DNA of 64,000 bases from Sulfuriflexus mobilis (GCF_003967195.1 NZ_AP018725.1:868001-932000), one strand, 5' to 3'; shown: positions 10,301 to 18,941, counted from the stretch's first letter. Notes: a model not told the origin generated them from the sequence alone. Made by a program: numbers and translations.

Positions 10301-10376
10301 CCCGACCCAGACTGAAATGTTTGGTGAAATGGCCCGACGCCTGTTATCACGTCTGCGTCGGAGCAAGAAAAAATAG
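7332..10376 (+). CDS. Fused dihydrolipoamide acetyltransferase (E2) - dihydrolipoamide dehydrogenase (E3)
   Basis: A 1014-residue protein that carries both E2 and E3 of pyruvate dehydrogenase. Two lipoyl domains occupy residues about 1-80 and 122-198, each with an ETDKAxMDVEVF arm (Lys45 and Lys163). A peripheral-subunit-binding domain lies at about 252-287 (ATPFARKLA, GPDGVITADDV). The acyltransferase core spans about 315-515 with a DHRVVNG motif, where Asn495 stands in place of the usual Asp of DHRxxDG. From about residue 529 a flavoprotein disulfide reductase follows: GGGPGGEDCARDL, redox pair GGECLWRGCIPSK (Cys569/Cys574), an NAD-site GGGAIGVEMAQIF and a C-terminal HPHPTQTE active-site His-Glu. 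No frameshift or stop separates the halves. Lipoyl-E3 fusions are well known; complete E2-E3 fusions are unusual. Confidence 0.93.
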   Translation: MAESYMIKMPQLSDTMTEGVVVTWEKNIGDKVSRGDIVATVETDKAIMDVEVFREGFLSGPQAAVGDTVAVGDSIAFLVATEAEIQAADSAAPEDSASAESEGKPEIEVDANADVGVPAGVTYTIKMPQLSDTMTEGLVVSWEKAIGDKIERGDIVATVETDKAVMDVEVFRDGFLSGPIAATDSTIAVGEAMAYLVDNAEQVVAGEHTGGGATAAAAESHTPAAVMKKASAPMPAVSADVAPAARPDNKQATPFARKLATSLHVNLNTLHGSGPDGVITADDVRSAQPIERPTEIGAQVPAHVMPEIQVPGHGRDMTAMEKAVSHSMTASLTMPTFRVTINAKPGALIKAAKANGVSVTVAIAKACAVAMAKHPNMNWAYQPVDKIVERDNIDIGMAVSADGGGLVVPVLRHCESRSLEELNDSWGDLVGRARKRRLAPEEYANPTFMVSNMGMMGVSYFDAIPTPGTAAILAISSAGPEGMPLTITADHRVVNGAEVGMYLNTLKAAIEQPEEWMGPSGPAIPEGDWDYDVVVIGGGPGGEDCARDLAGHGIKVAMINDSPFPGGECLWRGCIPSKAWRAAADRIRDRAHDEHLGVTGTNKAKLDWAALEKTRRHVLETRGEMALKTDKGVKVDVIQGYALFESEHRVFVDTSANNDNPHARAPLGDASQGRHISFGCAVIATGAPPFIPPIPDAAEGVENGSVLTSDTVWGLDGVPKKLAVVGGGAIGVEMAQIFQDFGSKVTLFEAQDRILAEVEPEIAKNLTAILNDDPNLTILTSTGLASIKGKPGAVKLSYKDSDGKSHSQTVDYVIMATGKRPLLEPLQLDKAGVAVENGIIKADARCRTSVPHIFAVGDVIGGLMLAHTAGQQGRVAAMTILGEDMQYDQDMDSGVIFSRPEAAFVGLSVEQAKAKGIDAVEVKMPMSIDAKAMITNETHGMIKIVADKSSQRVIGVHYLADHADTLIGEGVMMVSGRMSLEQVANAIHPHPTQTEMFGEMARRLLSRLRRSKKK

Positions 10377-10425
10377 ACATTTTCCCGTGCCTGCGCGGAC
10401 AGGTATATAACCGTGGGATGTAAGG

Positions 10426-10569
10426 GTGTCTGACGGTCTGGAAAATCTTGAACAATTGGGCGTGGATGAAGGTTCGCGTGTCCAGTTGTGCCGCATGCTG
10501 GAGAGCATCCCGCTGCCCAGTGATTTCTGCCGGAATGAGGTCGAGCGCCTGGCCAGTCATTTAGGCTGA
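10426..10569 (+). CDS. Possible small protein downstream of E2-E3
   Basis: A GTG-started frame encodes 47 residues (start MSDGLENLEQLGVDEGSR, then a CRMLESIPLPSDFC segment). The composition is protein-like, acidic and helical, and the frame lies on the same strand as the pdh genes and motY. A stop codon at 10408 prevents a longer version. The Shine-Dalgarno-like GTAAGG abuts the start codon too closely to be convincing. I do not recognise a family. Confidence 0.35.
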   Translation: MSDGLENLEQLGVDEGSRVQLCRMLESIPLPSDFCRNEVERLASHLG

Positions 10570-10659
10570 GCCCCTGTTGTAAGGCTAAAGATTTGCCGCC
10601 TGCTACCGCTATATAAAGTATATAGCTCGGTTGTTGTTAGCGGGAAAGGGAACGGCTTC

Positions 10660-11529
10660 GTGTCTAAGTACTTGATTAATATTATAATTATTCTGGTTGC
10701 GTGGTTGGCAGGCGGTCCCGCCTCAGCCAATGCCCTGCGTTACGAGGCACCCCTGCATGAATCGAGCTGGCAAGTAAGCGCCTCACCACTGGTTTGCCGT
10801 CTGCGCCACGAGATCGGCTTTTATGGCAATGCCGAATTTGTCCGCTATGCCGGTCGCGAGATTTACCTGAGTGTGCATGTCGATCAGGGTGGGCCACGCT
10901 CCGGTAAGGCGCAATTACGGGCCCGGCCAGCCGCCTGGCAACACGGTGCGCAGGAAAGAAATTTTGGCAGCGTACGCTATCTGGGCGGCCGAGACCCTTT
11001 CCGCTTCAGCCGCACCCAGGTGCGCCGTATCCTGGCCTCACTGGAACAGGGCATGCTGCCGGCCTTGCATTATCATAGTGTCCTGAGTGGGGTAAAAGAG
11101 GTTGAGGTTGTCCTGTCGGCAGTAAAATTTCGTGATGGCCTGGCCGATTTTCGCACCTGTATGGCCGGTTTGATCCCGGTTGATTATAAGTCTGCCAGCG
11201 ATAGCCATATCCTCTTTAGCACGGCCGACAACAAGCTGGACAGCAAGGCCCGTGCCCGTCTGGATGCGATCGCCGCCTTTGTCGCCAATGACCCAGAGAT
11301 CAAACAAGTCAGTATTGAAGGTTATAGCGATAACATTGGTACACGCGGGGAAAATTATGCCCTCTCGCGTGAGCGTGCCGTGGCCGTACGTGAGTACCTG
11401 CTGGAGCGTAAGGTGCCGGAGGGCATGCTGCGATTCGACTACTATGGTGAGCACAAGCCCGCCCAGCCTAACCGTAGCGCCAAGGGGCGTGCTGCCAACC
11501 GCCGCGTGGAAGTGCAGTTGCACAAGTAA
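10660..11529 (+). CDS. motY: Sodium-type flagellar motor protein MotY (OmpA family)
   Basis: A 289-residue exported protein with a GTG start and a signal peptide of about 23 residues (IIIILVAWLAGGPASA). The N-terminal domain begins LRYEAPLHESSWQVSASPL and continues with CRLRHEIGFYGNAEF, which is characteristic of MotY. The C-terminal peptidoglycan-binding OmpA domain (about residues 175-289) includes VSIEGYSDNIGTRGENYALS and RAANRRVEVQL. MotY forms the T-ring around the basal body of sodium-driven polar flagella and anchors the PomAB stator. This suggests a polar, sodium-driven flagellum. It is monocistronic or follows the small frame at 10426. Confidence 0.85.
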   Translation: MSKYLINIIIILVAWLAGGPASANALRYEAPLHESSWQVSASPLVCRLRHEIGFYGNAEFVRYAGREIYLSVHVDQGGPRSGKAQLRARPAAWQHGAQERNFGSVRYLGGRDPFRFSRTQVRRILASLEQGMLPALHYHSVLSGVKEVEVVLSAVKFRDGLADFRTCMAGLIPVDYKSASDSHILFSTADNKLDSKARARLDAIAAFVANDPEIKQVSIEGYSDNIGTRGENYALSRERAVAVREYLLERKVPEGMLRFDYYGEHKPAQPNRSAKGRAANRRVEVQLHK

Positions 11530-11552
11530 GCGACAAGCCCCTCCTGTCTGGG

Positions 11553-11558
11553 TATAAT
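11553..11558 (+). promoter_or_regulatory. Candidate -10 box upstream of argG
   Basis: A TATAAT hexamer lies 82 bases before the argG start. I see no convincing -35 hexamer at the right spacing, so this is only a candidate. Confidence 0.25.
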
Positions 11559-11639
11559 TACGGGCTATCTTGTTAATTTACAGTCACTTTCATGTTTGGC
11601 AGCAGTGCCGAGCGTGATCAAAATGCTCAGGAAAACAAC

Positions 11640-12860
11640 ATGGCTACGCGTAACATCAACAAAGTCGTTCTCGCCTATTCTGGCGGTCTGGATACCTCCG
11701 TGATCTTGAAGTGGTTGGAAGATGTGTATGGCTGCGAGGTCGTCACCTTTACCGCCGATATTGGTCAGGGTGAGGAAGTCGCCCCGGCACGTGCCAAGGC
11801 AGAGGCCATGGGCATCAAGGAAATCTATATTGAAGATCTGCGTGAAGAGTTTGCCCGTGATTACGTCTTTCCGATGTTTCGAGCCAATGCGATTTATGAA
11901 GGTGAATACCTGCTTGGCACCTCGATTGCCCGTCCCCTGATTGCCAAACGCCTGATTGAAATTGCCAACGAAACCGGCGCCGATGCCATTTCACATGGCG
12001 CCACCGGCAAGGGAAATGACCAGGTGCGTTTTGAACTGGGTGCCTATGCCCTCAAGCCTGGTGTCGAAGTGATTGCACCATGGCGTGAATGGGATCTGAA
12101 CTCACGTGAAAAGCTGATGGCCTATGCCGAGCAACACGGTATTCCCGTTGAGATGAAGCAGGGCAAGAAGTCACCGTACTCCATGGATGCCAACCTGTTA
12201 CATATCTCCTACGAGGGCGGGATTCTCGAAGACCCATGGGCCGAGCCGGAAGACAGTATGTGGCGCTGGACGGTTTCTCCCGAGCAGGCCCCGGACCAAC
12301 CGACCTATATCGAGCTGGGTTACGAGAAGGGTGACATCGTCAGTATTGATGGCGTGGCCCTGTCGGCGGCAGAGGTCATGGAAACCCTGAACAAAATAGG
12401 TGGTGAGAATGGTATCGGTCGTGACGATATTGTCGAGAATCGTTTTGTCGGTATGAAGTCACGTGGTTGTTACGAAACACCTGCGGGCACCATCATGCTT
12501 AAGGGGCACCGCGCCATTGAATCGATCACCCTCGATCGGGAAGCCGCGCACCTGAAGGACGAACTGATGCCGCGTTATGCCAGTATTATCTACAACGGTT
12601 TCTGGTGGAGCCCGGAACGTGAAATGTTACAGGAGATGATTGACAAGTCTCAGCAATACGTAAACGGTATGGTGCGTCTCAAACTCTATAAGGGAAATGT
12701 CGTTGTTGTTGGCCGTAAGTCAGAGACCGATAGCCTGTTTGATGAAAGTATTGCCACCTTTGAAGACGATGCCGGCAGCTATAACCAGCAGGATGCAGAA
12801 GGCTTTATCAAACTGAATGCCCTGCGTATGCGTATCGCAGCGCGTAAACGTCTGAAATAG
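11640..12860 (+). CDS. argG: Argininosuccinate synthase
   Basis: A 406-residue ATP-dependent ligase that joins citrulline and aspartate in arginine synthesis. It has the N-type ATP pyrophosphatase motif [15 protein letters not shown], a [13 protein letters not shown] motif and the [12 protein letters not shown] region. I chose the ATG at 11640 ([16 protein letters not shown]), which matches the usual family N terminus and length. An in-frame ATG at 11592 would add 16 atypical residues. The gene stands alone between motY and a cyclic-di-GMP gene. Confidence 0.95.
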   Translation: MATRNINKVVLAYSGGLDTSVILKWLEDVYGCEVVTFTADIGQGEEVAPARAKAEAMGIKEIYIEDLREEFARDYVFPMFRANAIYEGEYLLGTSIARPLIAKRLIEIANETGADAISHGATGKGNDQVRFELGAYALKPGVEVIAPWREWDLNSREKLMAYAEQHGIPVEMKQGKKSPYSMDANLLHISYEGGILEDPWAEPEDSMWRWTVSPEQAPDQPTYIELGYEKGDIVSIDGVALSAAEVMETLNKIGGENGIGRDDIVENRFVGMKSRGCYETPAGTIMLKGHRAIESITLDREAAHLKDELMPRYASIIYNGFWWSPEREMLQEMIDKSQQYVNGMVRLKLYKGNVVVVGRKSETDSLFDESIATFEDDAGSYNQQDAEGFIKLNALRMRIAARKRLK

Positions 12861-12905
12861 CCCCACTGGTCGCACTGGTGGGGTAATGCGGGTGGAAACT
12901 GCCAA

Positions 12906-15900
12906 GTGACAGGGAATCATACAATAAAGCCTGCTAGCGAAGAGATTCAGAGACAGGATACTGTCGATGAAGAGGCCTTGTTGGATGAGCGCGTGCGGAT
13001 ATTGTTTGCCCAGGCACCGTTGGCCCTGTTGGGCAGCATGCTCTGTGCCTTTGTGGTGACTTACTTTCTACTGGGTAAGGCCGATACGCAGACATTGCTG
13101 GTGTGGTGCGGTGTCTTGCTGCTGCTAACACTCATCAGATATACCCAGACCGCTGTTTTTCGTGCCGTATCCCCCCAACCTGTTCGGAAACACTGGCTGA
13201 CGTTGTTTGAGGTCGGTGCTGCCCTGTCCGGCCTGACATGGGGGGCGCTGGCCCTGTTTGCCTTCCCGTCCGGACTGATTCTCTACCAGGGCTTTATTGC
13301 CGTGGTGATTGGCGGACTTGGGGCTGCCAGTGTCATGGTCTACGCCATGAGCCGCTACGCCGGACAGGCATTCATACTGTTGTCACTGGGGCCCGTGGCA
13401 GTGCGTTTCTTACTTGAAGGTAGTGCGCCGGCCACCTCATTGGGTTTGCTGGTGGCATTTACTGTTATTGCGTCAATATACATATCAGGGCGGGTGCATC
13501 ACTCGCTTCTAAGTACGTTACTACTTTCCCGTAAAAATCTAAAGCTGGCTGAACAGCTTACCCGCTCGAAGGAAGATGCGGAAAGATTCAGCCAGAGATT
13601 ACTTGAAGAGAATAAAGCGCGAAAAAAAATCGAAGCAACGGCACTGGAGGCCGAGGCGCGTTTCAGGAACCTCTCCGACGCAGCCTTCGAAGGCATTATT
13701 ATTCACAATGAAGGCCAGGTGCTGGATATTAACTTTGCCATGGCTGATATGGTCGGTTTTGATCAGAGTGAATTGATAGGTCACAGTGTGCTCGAACTGG
13801 TTGCGCCAGAGTCGCGGGCACTGGTGATTGAAAAATTATCGCATCCTGATGAGAAGGCATTTGAAGTAATAGGTCTGCGTGCCAATGGTGAACGATTTCC
13901 CGCCGAGGTCTGTGGGCGCGACTATCCCTATCGTGGCAAGCGAGTACGTGTCAGTGCCATTCGTGATATCAGTCACGAACGTCAGGCTGAGCATTCCCTC
14001 TACAAGTATGAACAACATATGCGGCTGTTGGTAGAAAAGACGCCACTGGCGGTTATCGAGTGGGATGCTGATTTCAGGGTCAGGGAATGGAATCCTTCTG
14101 CAGAGCATATTTTCGGTTATACGCGGAATGAAGTGCTGGGCCGACATGCTATTGAGCTTATCATACCAAATCATGTAGTCGAACTGGTTGACTCAATCTG
14201 GAGACAGATTACGCGTGGTGAGGGCGGTGAGAGAAGTACCAATGACAACAAGACCAAGTCAGGCGAGATTATCATTTGTGAATGGTACAACACCCCGCTT
14301 ATTGATAGTAATGGTGACCTTGATGGTGTGGTGTCATTAGCCAGTGATATTACTGAACGTGTCCAGGCGCAGGAAGCGCTGTTTAATGAAAAAGAGTTTG
14401 CCGAGACCACACTGGCCTCAATTGGTGACGGCGTTATTACTACGGATGAAAAAGGTAATCTTACTTATCTTAACCCGGTTGCTGAGGCCCTGACAGGCTG
14501 GAGTCTGGACGAGGCAGAGGGCAATACACTTTACAAAATATATCAGGTGACGGATGAATTTGGTCATCGTCTGAGTGTAGACCCGGTTCAGCGTTGCATG
14601 GAGAATGCCGAACGCATTGAAACGAATCAGAATCTGTCACTGCAGAATCGTGATGGCAGGCGTTTCCCTATAGTGCATACTATTTCTCCCATTTTTGATA
14701 CCAATGGAGTCGTTATCGGTTCCGTATTGGTGATCAGGGATATCTCCGAGTTGAAATTGCTGGAAAATCAGCTGGTCTACCAGGCTTCACATGACCCACT
14801 GACAGGCTTGGTGAACCGGCATGAATTTGAGCTTCGTGTTGAACGAAGTATCGCCTTGGCATCGGCCGAGAATATGCGCCATGTATTGATGTACCTTGAC
14901 CTCGATCAGTTTAAAGTTGTGAATGATACTTGCGGGCATATTGCCGGGGATGAATTGCTTAAACAAATCAGTACGCAATTACATCGCCATTTGCGTGATA
15001 CGGATACCCTGGCCCGCCTGGGTGGTGATGAATTTGGAGTGCTTCTTGAAGGTTGTCCGATAGAGAAGGGGGAGAATATTGCCGAGGTGCTGCGAGAGAC
15101 AATTCGTGATTACCGTTTTGTCTGGCAAGACAAAACATTTGAAATTGGTGTCAGCATTGGACTTGTCGCGATCACCGCAGAGGGGGGTTCCCTGACAGAC
15201 ATCATGAGCGCAGCTGATTCGGCCTGTTATGTGGCCAAGGACCTGGGGCGTAATCGTAGCCATATTTATCTGGAGAGTGATGACATCCTCGCTGCCCGGC
15301 ATGGTGAGATGCGCTGGGTGCAGCGAATTAGTGAGGCCATTGCTGATGACCGGCTGGTGCTCTATGCACAAAAGATTGAATCACTGGATGCCGCTAATAA
15401 CGAACTGCACTTCGAGGTGCTGGTGAGGATGTTAGACGAAGAAGGTAATATCATTCCTCCAGGGGCATTTATCCCTGCGGCGGAACGCTATAATCTGATG
15501 TCAAATATTGATCGCTGGGTGATCAGAAATGCACTACAGAATATAGATACGGTGCTTGCCGATAATCCTGAACTGGATTTTGTCTGTGCGCTGAACATAT
15601 CCGGGCAGTCGCTTGGTGACGATGACTTTCTCGATTTTGTCATGCAGCAGATTAATCTTTCCCGTGTTGAATCGACCTCGATTTGTTTTGAGATCACGGA
15701 GACTGCCGCTATCGCTAATCTCAATCAGGCTATGCATATTATTGATACCTTGCATGGCATTGGTTTTCGTTTCTCGCTGGATGATTTTGGCAGTGGCCTG
15801 AGTTCGTTTGCCTATCTAAAAAATCTTAAGGTGGATTATCTGAAGATAGACGGTGGTTTTGTGCGCAATATTATTGAAGAGCCGGTAAACAGCGCCATGG

Positions 15901-16067
15901 TTGAGGCCATAAACAAGATTGGCCATGTCATGGAGATAAAAACCATTGCTGAATTTGTTGAGGACCGCATAGTTCGCAATTACCTGCGCGGCATCGGTGT
16001 TGATTATGCACAGGGTTACGGTATTCAACGCCCCATACCGCTGATGGAAATATTCGAAAATGATTGA
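12906..16067 (+). CDS. Membrane PAS-GGDEF-EAL cyclic-di-GMP protein
   Basis: A 1053-residue sensor with a GTG start. About six transmembrane helices lie between residues 35 and 195, followed by a coiled coil and three PAS domains up to about residue 620. The GGDEF domain has an intact active site (LARLGGDEFGVLL, about residue 705) and an I-site-like RDTD five residues upstream. The EAL domain starts at about residue 835 with the variant FEVLVRM, and retains DDFGSGLSSFAYL and KIDGGFV. Diguanylate cyclase activity is likely. Phosphodiesterase activity is plausible because the metal-binding Glu remains, but is unproven. The signal sensed is unknown. Confidence 0.92.
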   Translation: MTGNHTIKPASEEIQRQDTVDEEALLDERVRILFAQAPLALLGSMLCAFVVTYFLLGKADTQTLLVWCGVLLLLTLIRYTQTAVFRAVSPQPVRKHWLTLFEVGAALSGLTWGALALFAFPSGLILYQGFIAVVIGGLGAASVMVYAMSRYAGQAFILLSLGPVAVRFLLEGSAPATSLGLLVAFTVIASIYISGRVHHSLLSTLLLSRKNLKLAEQLTRSKEDAERFSQRLLEENKARKKIEATALEAEARFRNLSDAAFEGIIIHNEGQVLDINFAMADMVGFDQSELIGHSVLELVAPESRALVIEKLSHPDEKAFEVIGLRANGERFPAEVCGRDYPYRGKRVRVSAIRDISHERQAEHSLYKYEQHMRLLVEKTPLAVIEWDADFRVREWNPSAEHIFGYTRNEVLGRHAIELIIPNHVVELVDSIWRQITRGEGGERSTNDNKTKSGEIIICEWYNTPLIDSNGDLDGVVSLASDITERVQAQEALFNEKEFAETTLASIGDGVITTDEKGNLTYLNPVAEALTGWSLDEAEGNTLYKIYQVTDEFGHRLSVDPVQRCMENAERIETNQNLSLQNRDGRRFPIVHTISPIFDTNGVVIGSVLVIRDISELKLLENQLVYQASHDPLTGLVNRHEFELRVERSIALASAENMRHVLMYLDLDQFKVVNDTCGHIAGDELLKQISTQLHRHLRDTDTLARLGGDEFGVLLEGCPIEKGENIAEVLRETIRDYRFVWQDKTFEIGVSIGLVAITAEGGSLTDIMSAADSACYVAKDLGRNRSHIYLESDDILAARHGEMRWVQRISEAIADDRLVLYAQKIESLDAANNELHFEVLVRMLDEEGNIIPPGAFIPAAERYNLMSNIDRWVIRNALQNIDTVLADNPELDFVCALNISGQSLGDDDFLDFVMQQINLSRVESTSICFEITETAAIANLNQAMHIIDTLHGIGFRFSLDDFGSGLSSFAYLKNLKVDYLKIDGGFVRNIIEEPVNSAMVEAINKIGHVMEIKTIAEFVEDRIVRNYLRGIGVDYAQGYGIQRPIPLMEIFEND

Positions 16068-16094
16068 TGCTTGATATATTTATCAAGCATCAAT
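16063..16094. terminator. Hairpin between convergent genes
   Basis: A perfect 14-bp stem (ATTGATGCTTGATA / TATCAAGCATCAAT) with a four-base loop begins at the stop codon of the GGDEF-EAL gene and lies just beyond the end of the convergent DoxX gene. There is no long T-run. A bidirectional terminator is the simplest reading. Confidence 0.55.
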
Positions 16095-16111
16095 CCGAAA
16101 CTATCAATCCT

Positions 16112-16702
16112 TTATTTACACTTCTGTCCGAGCCAGTAGTCAACACTGACGTATTTACCACTGCCGATAAAGAACAATACCAACAGCATGATGAAGTATG
16201 TGGCACCAAACTCGATACCGTTATTAAGGATGGCAATACCCCCCTGTTCGGTCAGCCAGTCATAATTACCGTGCTGTTGGAGAAGTTCCTTGGCAGCGGC
16301 CAGGCGTTCAGCGGCAGCATTGGCATCGGCGCAATTGAACAGGCAAAATTTTGCGTCGGCGATCGCCTGCCAGCCGTTGCCCCAGTGGACGCTAAACATG
16401 GCAACCAGCATGGTGAACATGAGAGGGATGGAGAACCAGCGCACACCGAGGCCAATCAGCAGGGCAATGGCCCCCAGCATCTCCGTAGACATGGCAAGGA
16501 AGGTCATTAGCTCCGGCGCAGGCAGACCCAGGCCCCAGTCTGGGTTGCCAAACCAGGCCGCGGTATCTTCAAAGGCATTGAATTTGCTCATGCCGGCCAT
16601 CCAGAATATCGGGGCCAGGTAGAGTCTCATGGCCAACGGGCCTAGAAAATCAAATGTACGGGTGCGGTCGAGTAGTTGTTGTAATTGGCACAGAAAACCC
16701 AT
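16112..16702 (-). CDS. DoxX family membrane protein (HvfX/HvfD-like)
   Basis: A 196-residue integral membrane protein of the DoxX/DoxD family with about four hydrophobic helices (RLYLAPIFWMAGMSKFNAF, LTFLAMSTEMLGAIALLIG, IPLMFTMLVAMFSVHWGNG, YFIMLLVLFFIGSGKYVS). It is the last gene of the precursor-hvfB-hvfC-doxX operon. In MNIO RiPP loci a DoxX protein commonly accompanies the maturation genes and has been linked to redox steps or copper handling. Its exact role here is inferred from context. Confidence 0.85.
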   Translation of the reverse strand: MGFLCQLQQLLDRTRTFDFLGPLAMRLYLAPIFWMAGMSKFNAFEDTAAWFGNPDWGLGLPAPELMTFLAMSTEMLGAIALLIGLGVRWFSIPLMFTMLVAMFSVHWGNGWQAIADAKFCLFNCADANAAAERLAAAKELLQQHGNYDWLTEQGGIAILNNGIEFGATYFIMLLVLFFIGSGKYVSVDYWLGQKCK

Positions 16703-16741
16703 GAGATTACCTCCTTTTTGATTATTGTAAATATAGGTTCC

Positions 16742-17530
16742 TTATGTACGGCTGGTACCTAAGATAATATTCCTGTCCTTTAGTTCCCTTAATGTCTGTA
16801 AGCCGGCATTGACGACGGCCTCGGCAGAGGGGTGCTGTAGCTCAGCGGCGATTTGTTCGAGCGCAGCCTGGCCCGTCAGTGTTTCATCTTCGTTGAGCAG
16901 AAACAGCAGACGTGCGGTGACAGCATTAACCTCCATAAAGCGCACTTCGTCATCCATGTCGCGGTAGACAATCAAATGGCAGCCCTGTGCAGCAGGTGTA
17001 TCGGGCAAATACTCAGGTGCTATTTTGTGCACCTCGAACTGGTAACTCAGTGGCCAGGCCAATGCCGAGAGTTGTGGGTGAGCGCTGAGCAGATCACCAT
17101 CAGGGTCGACGCTAGCCAGATCATTTTCAGTCTCATCGATCTCAATGGCGAGTTCCACCCATTCATAATGAGCGAGTTCGAGCATGAAGGGGTAGTCGCA
17201 ATCCCGCATCTCATGCTCGTTTTGCAGGTAGTTGATAAATTCCTGGGAGATTTCGAGGAAGTAGGGTGTATGGCACTTGTGCTTGATAAAGAAGCTGCGC
17301 ACCATGCTGTGCCAGTCAGTATCATTATAGAGTGTGCGCAGAACCGGGAAGCCACTGCTGATAAAGCCCTCTATATTATTGTAGAACAGGCTGCGATAGA
17401 TATTGATACGACGATCTTCGATCCCTTCTGGGGCGGGACAGTTCTCGGGGTCACGGATATGCGCCGTAAACGCATGTTGTACGGACTTGAAGTCGTCGTT
17501 ATCAGGCGTGGCTGGCAAGGGCGGGCGCAT
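16742..17530 (-). CDS. hvfC: HvfC-type RiPP maturation partner (DUF2063)
   Basis: A 262-residue protein with the DUF2063 N-terminal domain (QHAFTAHIRDPE, INIYRSLFYNNIEGFISSGF) and a C-terminal HvfC-like region with VEVNAVTARLLFLL-type core strands (here FMEVNAVTARLLFLLNED). HvfC-type proteins bind the precursor peptide and hand it to the MNIO enzyme. Its start lies 29 bases inside the upstream hvfB gene, so the two partners are translationally coupled, consistent with an obligate complex. Confidence 0.88.
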   Translation of the reverse strand: MRPPLPATPDNDDFKSVQHAFTAHIRDPENCPAPEGIEDRRINIYRSLFYNNIEGFISSGFPVLRTLYNDTDWHSMVRSFFIKHKCHTPYFLEISQEFINYLQNEHEMRDCDYPFMLELAHYEWVELAIEIDETENDLASVDPDGDLLSAHPQLSALAWPLSYQFEVHKIAPEYLPDTPAAQGCHLIVYRDMDDEVRFMEVNAVTARLLFLLNEDETLTGQAALEQIAAELQHPSAEAVVNAGLQTLRELKDRNIILGTSRT

Positions 17531-18365
17531 CGTTTTGTTGGGTCCACTTTTTCTGGTATTCGCTGATGGTATCGACTTCCTTGAGGAGTTCCTCGAGAGG
17601 CGGAATATTAAAGTCCCTTTCTAGCAGGGTCGGGATCACCCCGAAGCGTTGGTAGGTCTTATCGAGCAGGTCCCAGACCGGGTTGATGACATCGGCACCG
17701 TGGGTATCGACGACCAGGTCTTCGGCCTCGTTATAGTGGCCGGCGATGTGGATATAGGCGCAGCGTTCCACCGGCATGGCATAGAGGAACTCCTCGGCGT
17801 TATAGCCGTGATTGATGCTGTTGACGTAGATATTGTTGACATCGAGGTGCAACAGGCAATCGGCCTGTTCCAGCACGGCCTTCAAAAAGTCGATTTCCGC
17901 CATCTCCTGACCGGGGGCGGCATAGTAGGATACATTCTCCATGGCAATGCGCTCACCGAGGATGTCCTGCACACGAAGGATACGCTCAACGACATGTTTG
18001 ACGGCTTGTTCGGTAAAGGGGATCGGCATGAGGTCATAGAGATGCCCTTCATCACTGCAGTAGCTCAGGTGTTCGCTATACAGCTTGATATCATGCGCGC
18101 GCATGAATTTTTTGACACGTCTGACAAATTCTTCATCAAGGGGGGCCGGGCTGCCAATCGACAGTGACAGGCCATGACAGACGAAATCGTGTTGTTCGGT
18201 AAAGGCGCGGAACTCGCGGCCCATCTTGCCTCCGAGACCAATCCAGTTCTCGGGAGCGACTTCATAGAAATTTACTTGAGAGGGGTTTTGCTCGGCCAGC
18301 GGACCCATAAGGGCCCGCCGGTAACCGAGACCGGCACCATGAACAGGAAAGCGATTCATGTCCAT
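17502..18365 (-). CDS. hvfB: HvfB-type MNIO peptide maturase (DUF692)
   Basis: A 287-residue multinuclear non-heme iron oxidase of the DUF692 TIM-barrel family. Visible landmarks include GAGLGYRRAL, FYEVAPENWIG, CHGLSLSIGS, LYSEHLSYC, MENVSYYA, LHLDVNNIYVNSINHG, YIHIAGHY and VDTHG, which supply the His/Asp/Glu metal ligands. The Haemophilus HvfB-HvfC pair turns cysteines of EGKCG motifs into copper-binding oxazolone-thioamide groups. An EGKCG-repeat precursor sits 31 bases upstream in the same operon, so the same chemistry is strongly implied. The start could also be the Met two codons later. Confidence 0.92.
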   Translation of the reverse strand: MDMNRFPVHGAGLGYRRALMGPLAEQNPSQVNFYEVAPENWIGLGGKMGREFRAFTEQHDFVCHGLSLSIGSPAPLDEEFVRRVKKFMRAHDIKLYSEHLSYCSDEGHLYDLMPIPFTEQAVKHVVERILRVQDILGERIAMENVSYYAAPGQEMAEIDFLKAVLEQADCLLHLDVNNIYVNSINHGYNAEEFLYAMPVERCAYIHIAGHYNEAEDLVVDTHGADVINPVWDLLDKTYQRFGVIPTLLERDFNIPPLEELLKEVDTISEYQKKWTQQNDAPALASHA

Positions 18366-18396
18366 AGTCCTTAAGTATTACCCGTAAGGAGACGGC

Positions 18397-18729
18397 TTAC
18401 TTACTGCCGCACTTGCCTTCGCCACACTTACCTTCTGTGCCTTTCTTCTGGGCTTTACCCTGTGCGCCGCACTTACCTTCCATGTTTTTCTCCATTTCCT
18501 TTTTGCCGCCGCACTTGCCTTCGCCACACTTGCCTTCCATTGCCTTCTTTTCTTTCTTACTGCCGCACTTGCCTTCGCCACACTTGCCTTCAGCTATCTG
18601 CTGGTAACCGGCAGACAGGTCAGTCATGCCAAAAGGGTTGACGTCAGCAGAAACGGGGGCGGCGGCGATTGACAGGGCAAAGGCAGTACCGATAGCCGCA
18701 GCCAGTGGAGTTACAGTTTTCTTAGACAT
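18397..18729 (-). CDS. hvfA: HvfA-type EGKCG-repeat RiPP precursor, 7 motifs
   Basis: A 110-residue secreted precursor. A Sec signal peptide of about 28 residues ends near APVSA. A conserved-looking leader NPFGMTDLSAGY (residues 31-42) follows. The rest is a Lys/Gly/Glu-rich tail with seven EGKCG motifs, two of them tandem pairs at the start and end; every cysteine is in such a motif. HvfA peptides bind Cu(I) after the cysteines are modified. It is the first gene of the hvfA-hvfB-hvfC-doxX operon. Copper sequestration is inferred from the family. Confidence 0.9.
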   Translation of the reverse strand: MSKKTVTPLAAAIGTAFALSIAAAPVSADVNPFGMTDLSAGYQQIAEGKCGEGKCGSKKEKKAMEGKCGEGKCGGKKEMEKNMEGKCGAQGKAQKKGTEGKCGEGKCGSK

Positions 18730-18941
18730 GGGGTGTTGTCTCCTGAGTTAATGTCCTAATTAAGTTTTTGTTGTGATTATTGTGGTAACAATTACCACTG
18801 CCCGTTATTCGGTAATCACGTGATAAATATGACAGTCCCTGTCTAGGTTAGTTCCTGGGTAGCAGTGGACTGGCCGGCTCATTATTATCCCAATGCGGCA
18901 ATGCTGACAAGAACAAGTTTCCGTTGCTGTGAAGTGCGCTC

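Noticed and set aside
7332-10376. Assembly or frameshift artefact creating the E2-E3 fusion
   Set aside because: The linker (residues about 515-530) is in frame, has no trace of a stop, ribosome binding site or start for a separate E3, and both halves have intact motifs.
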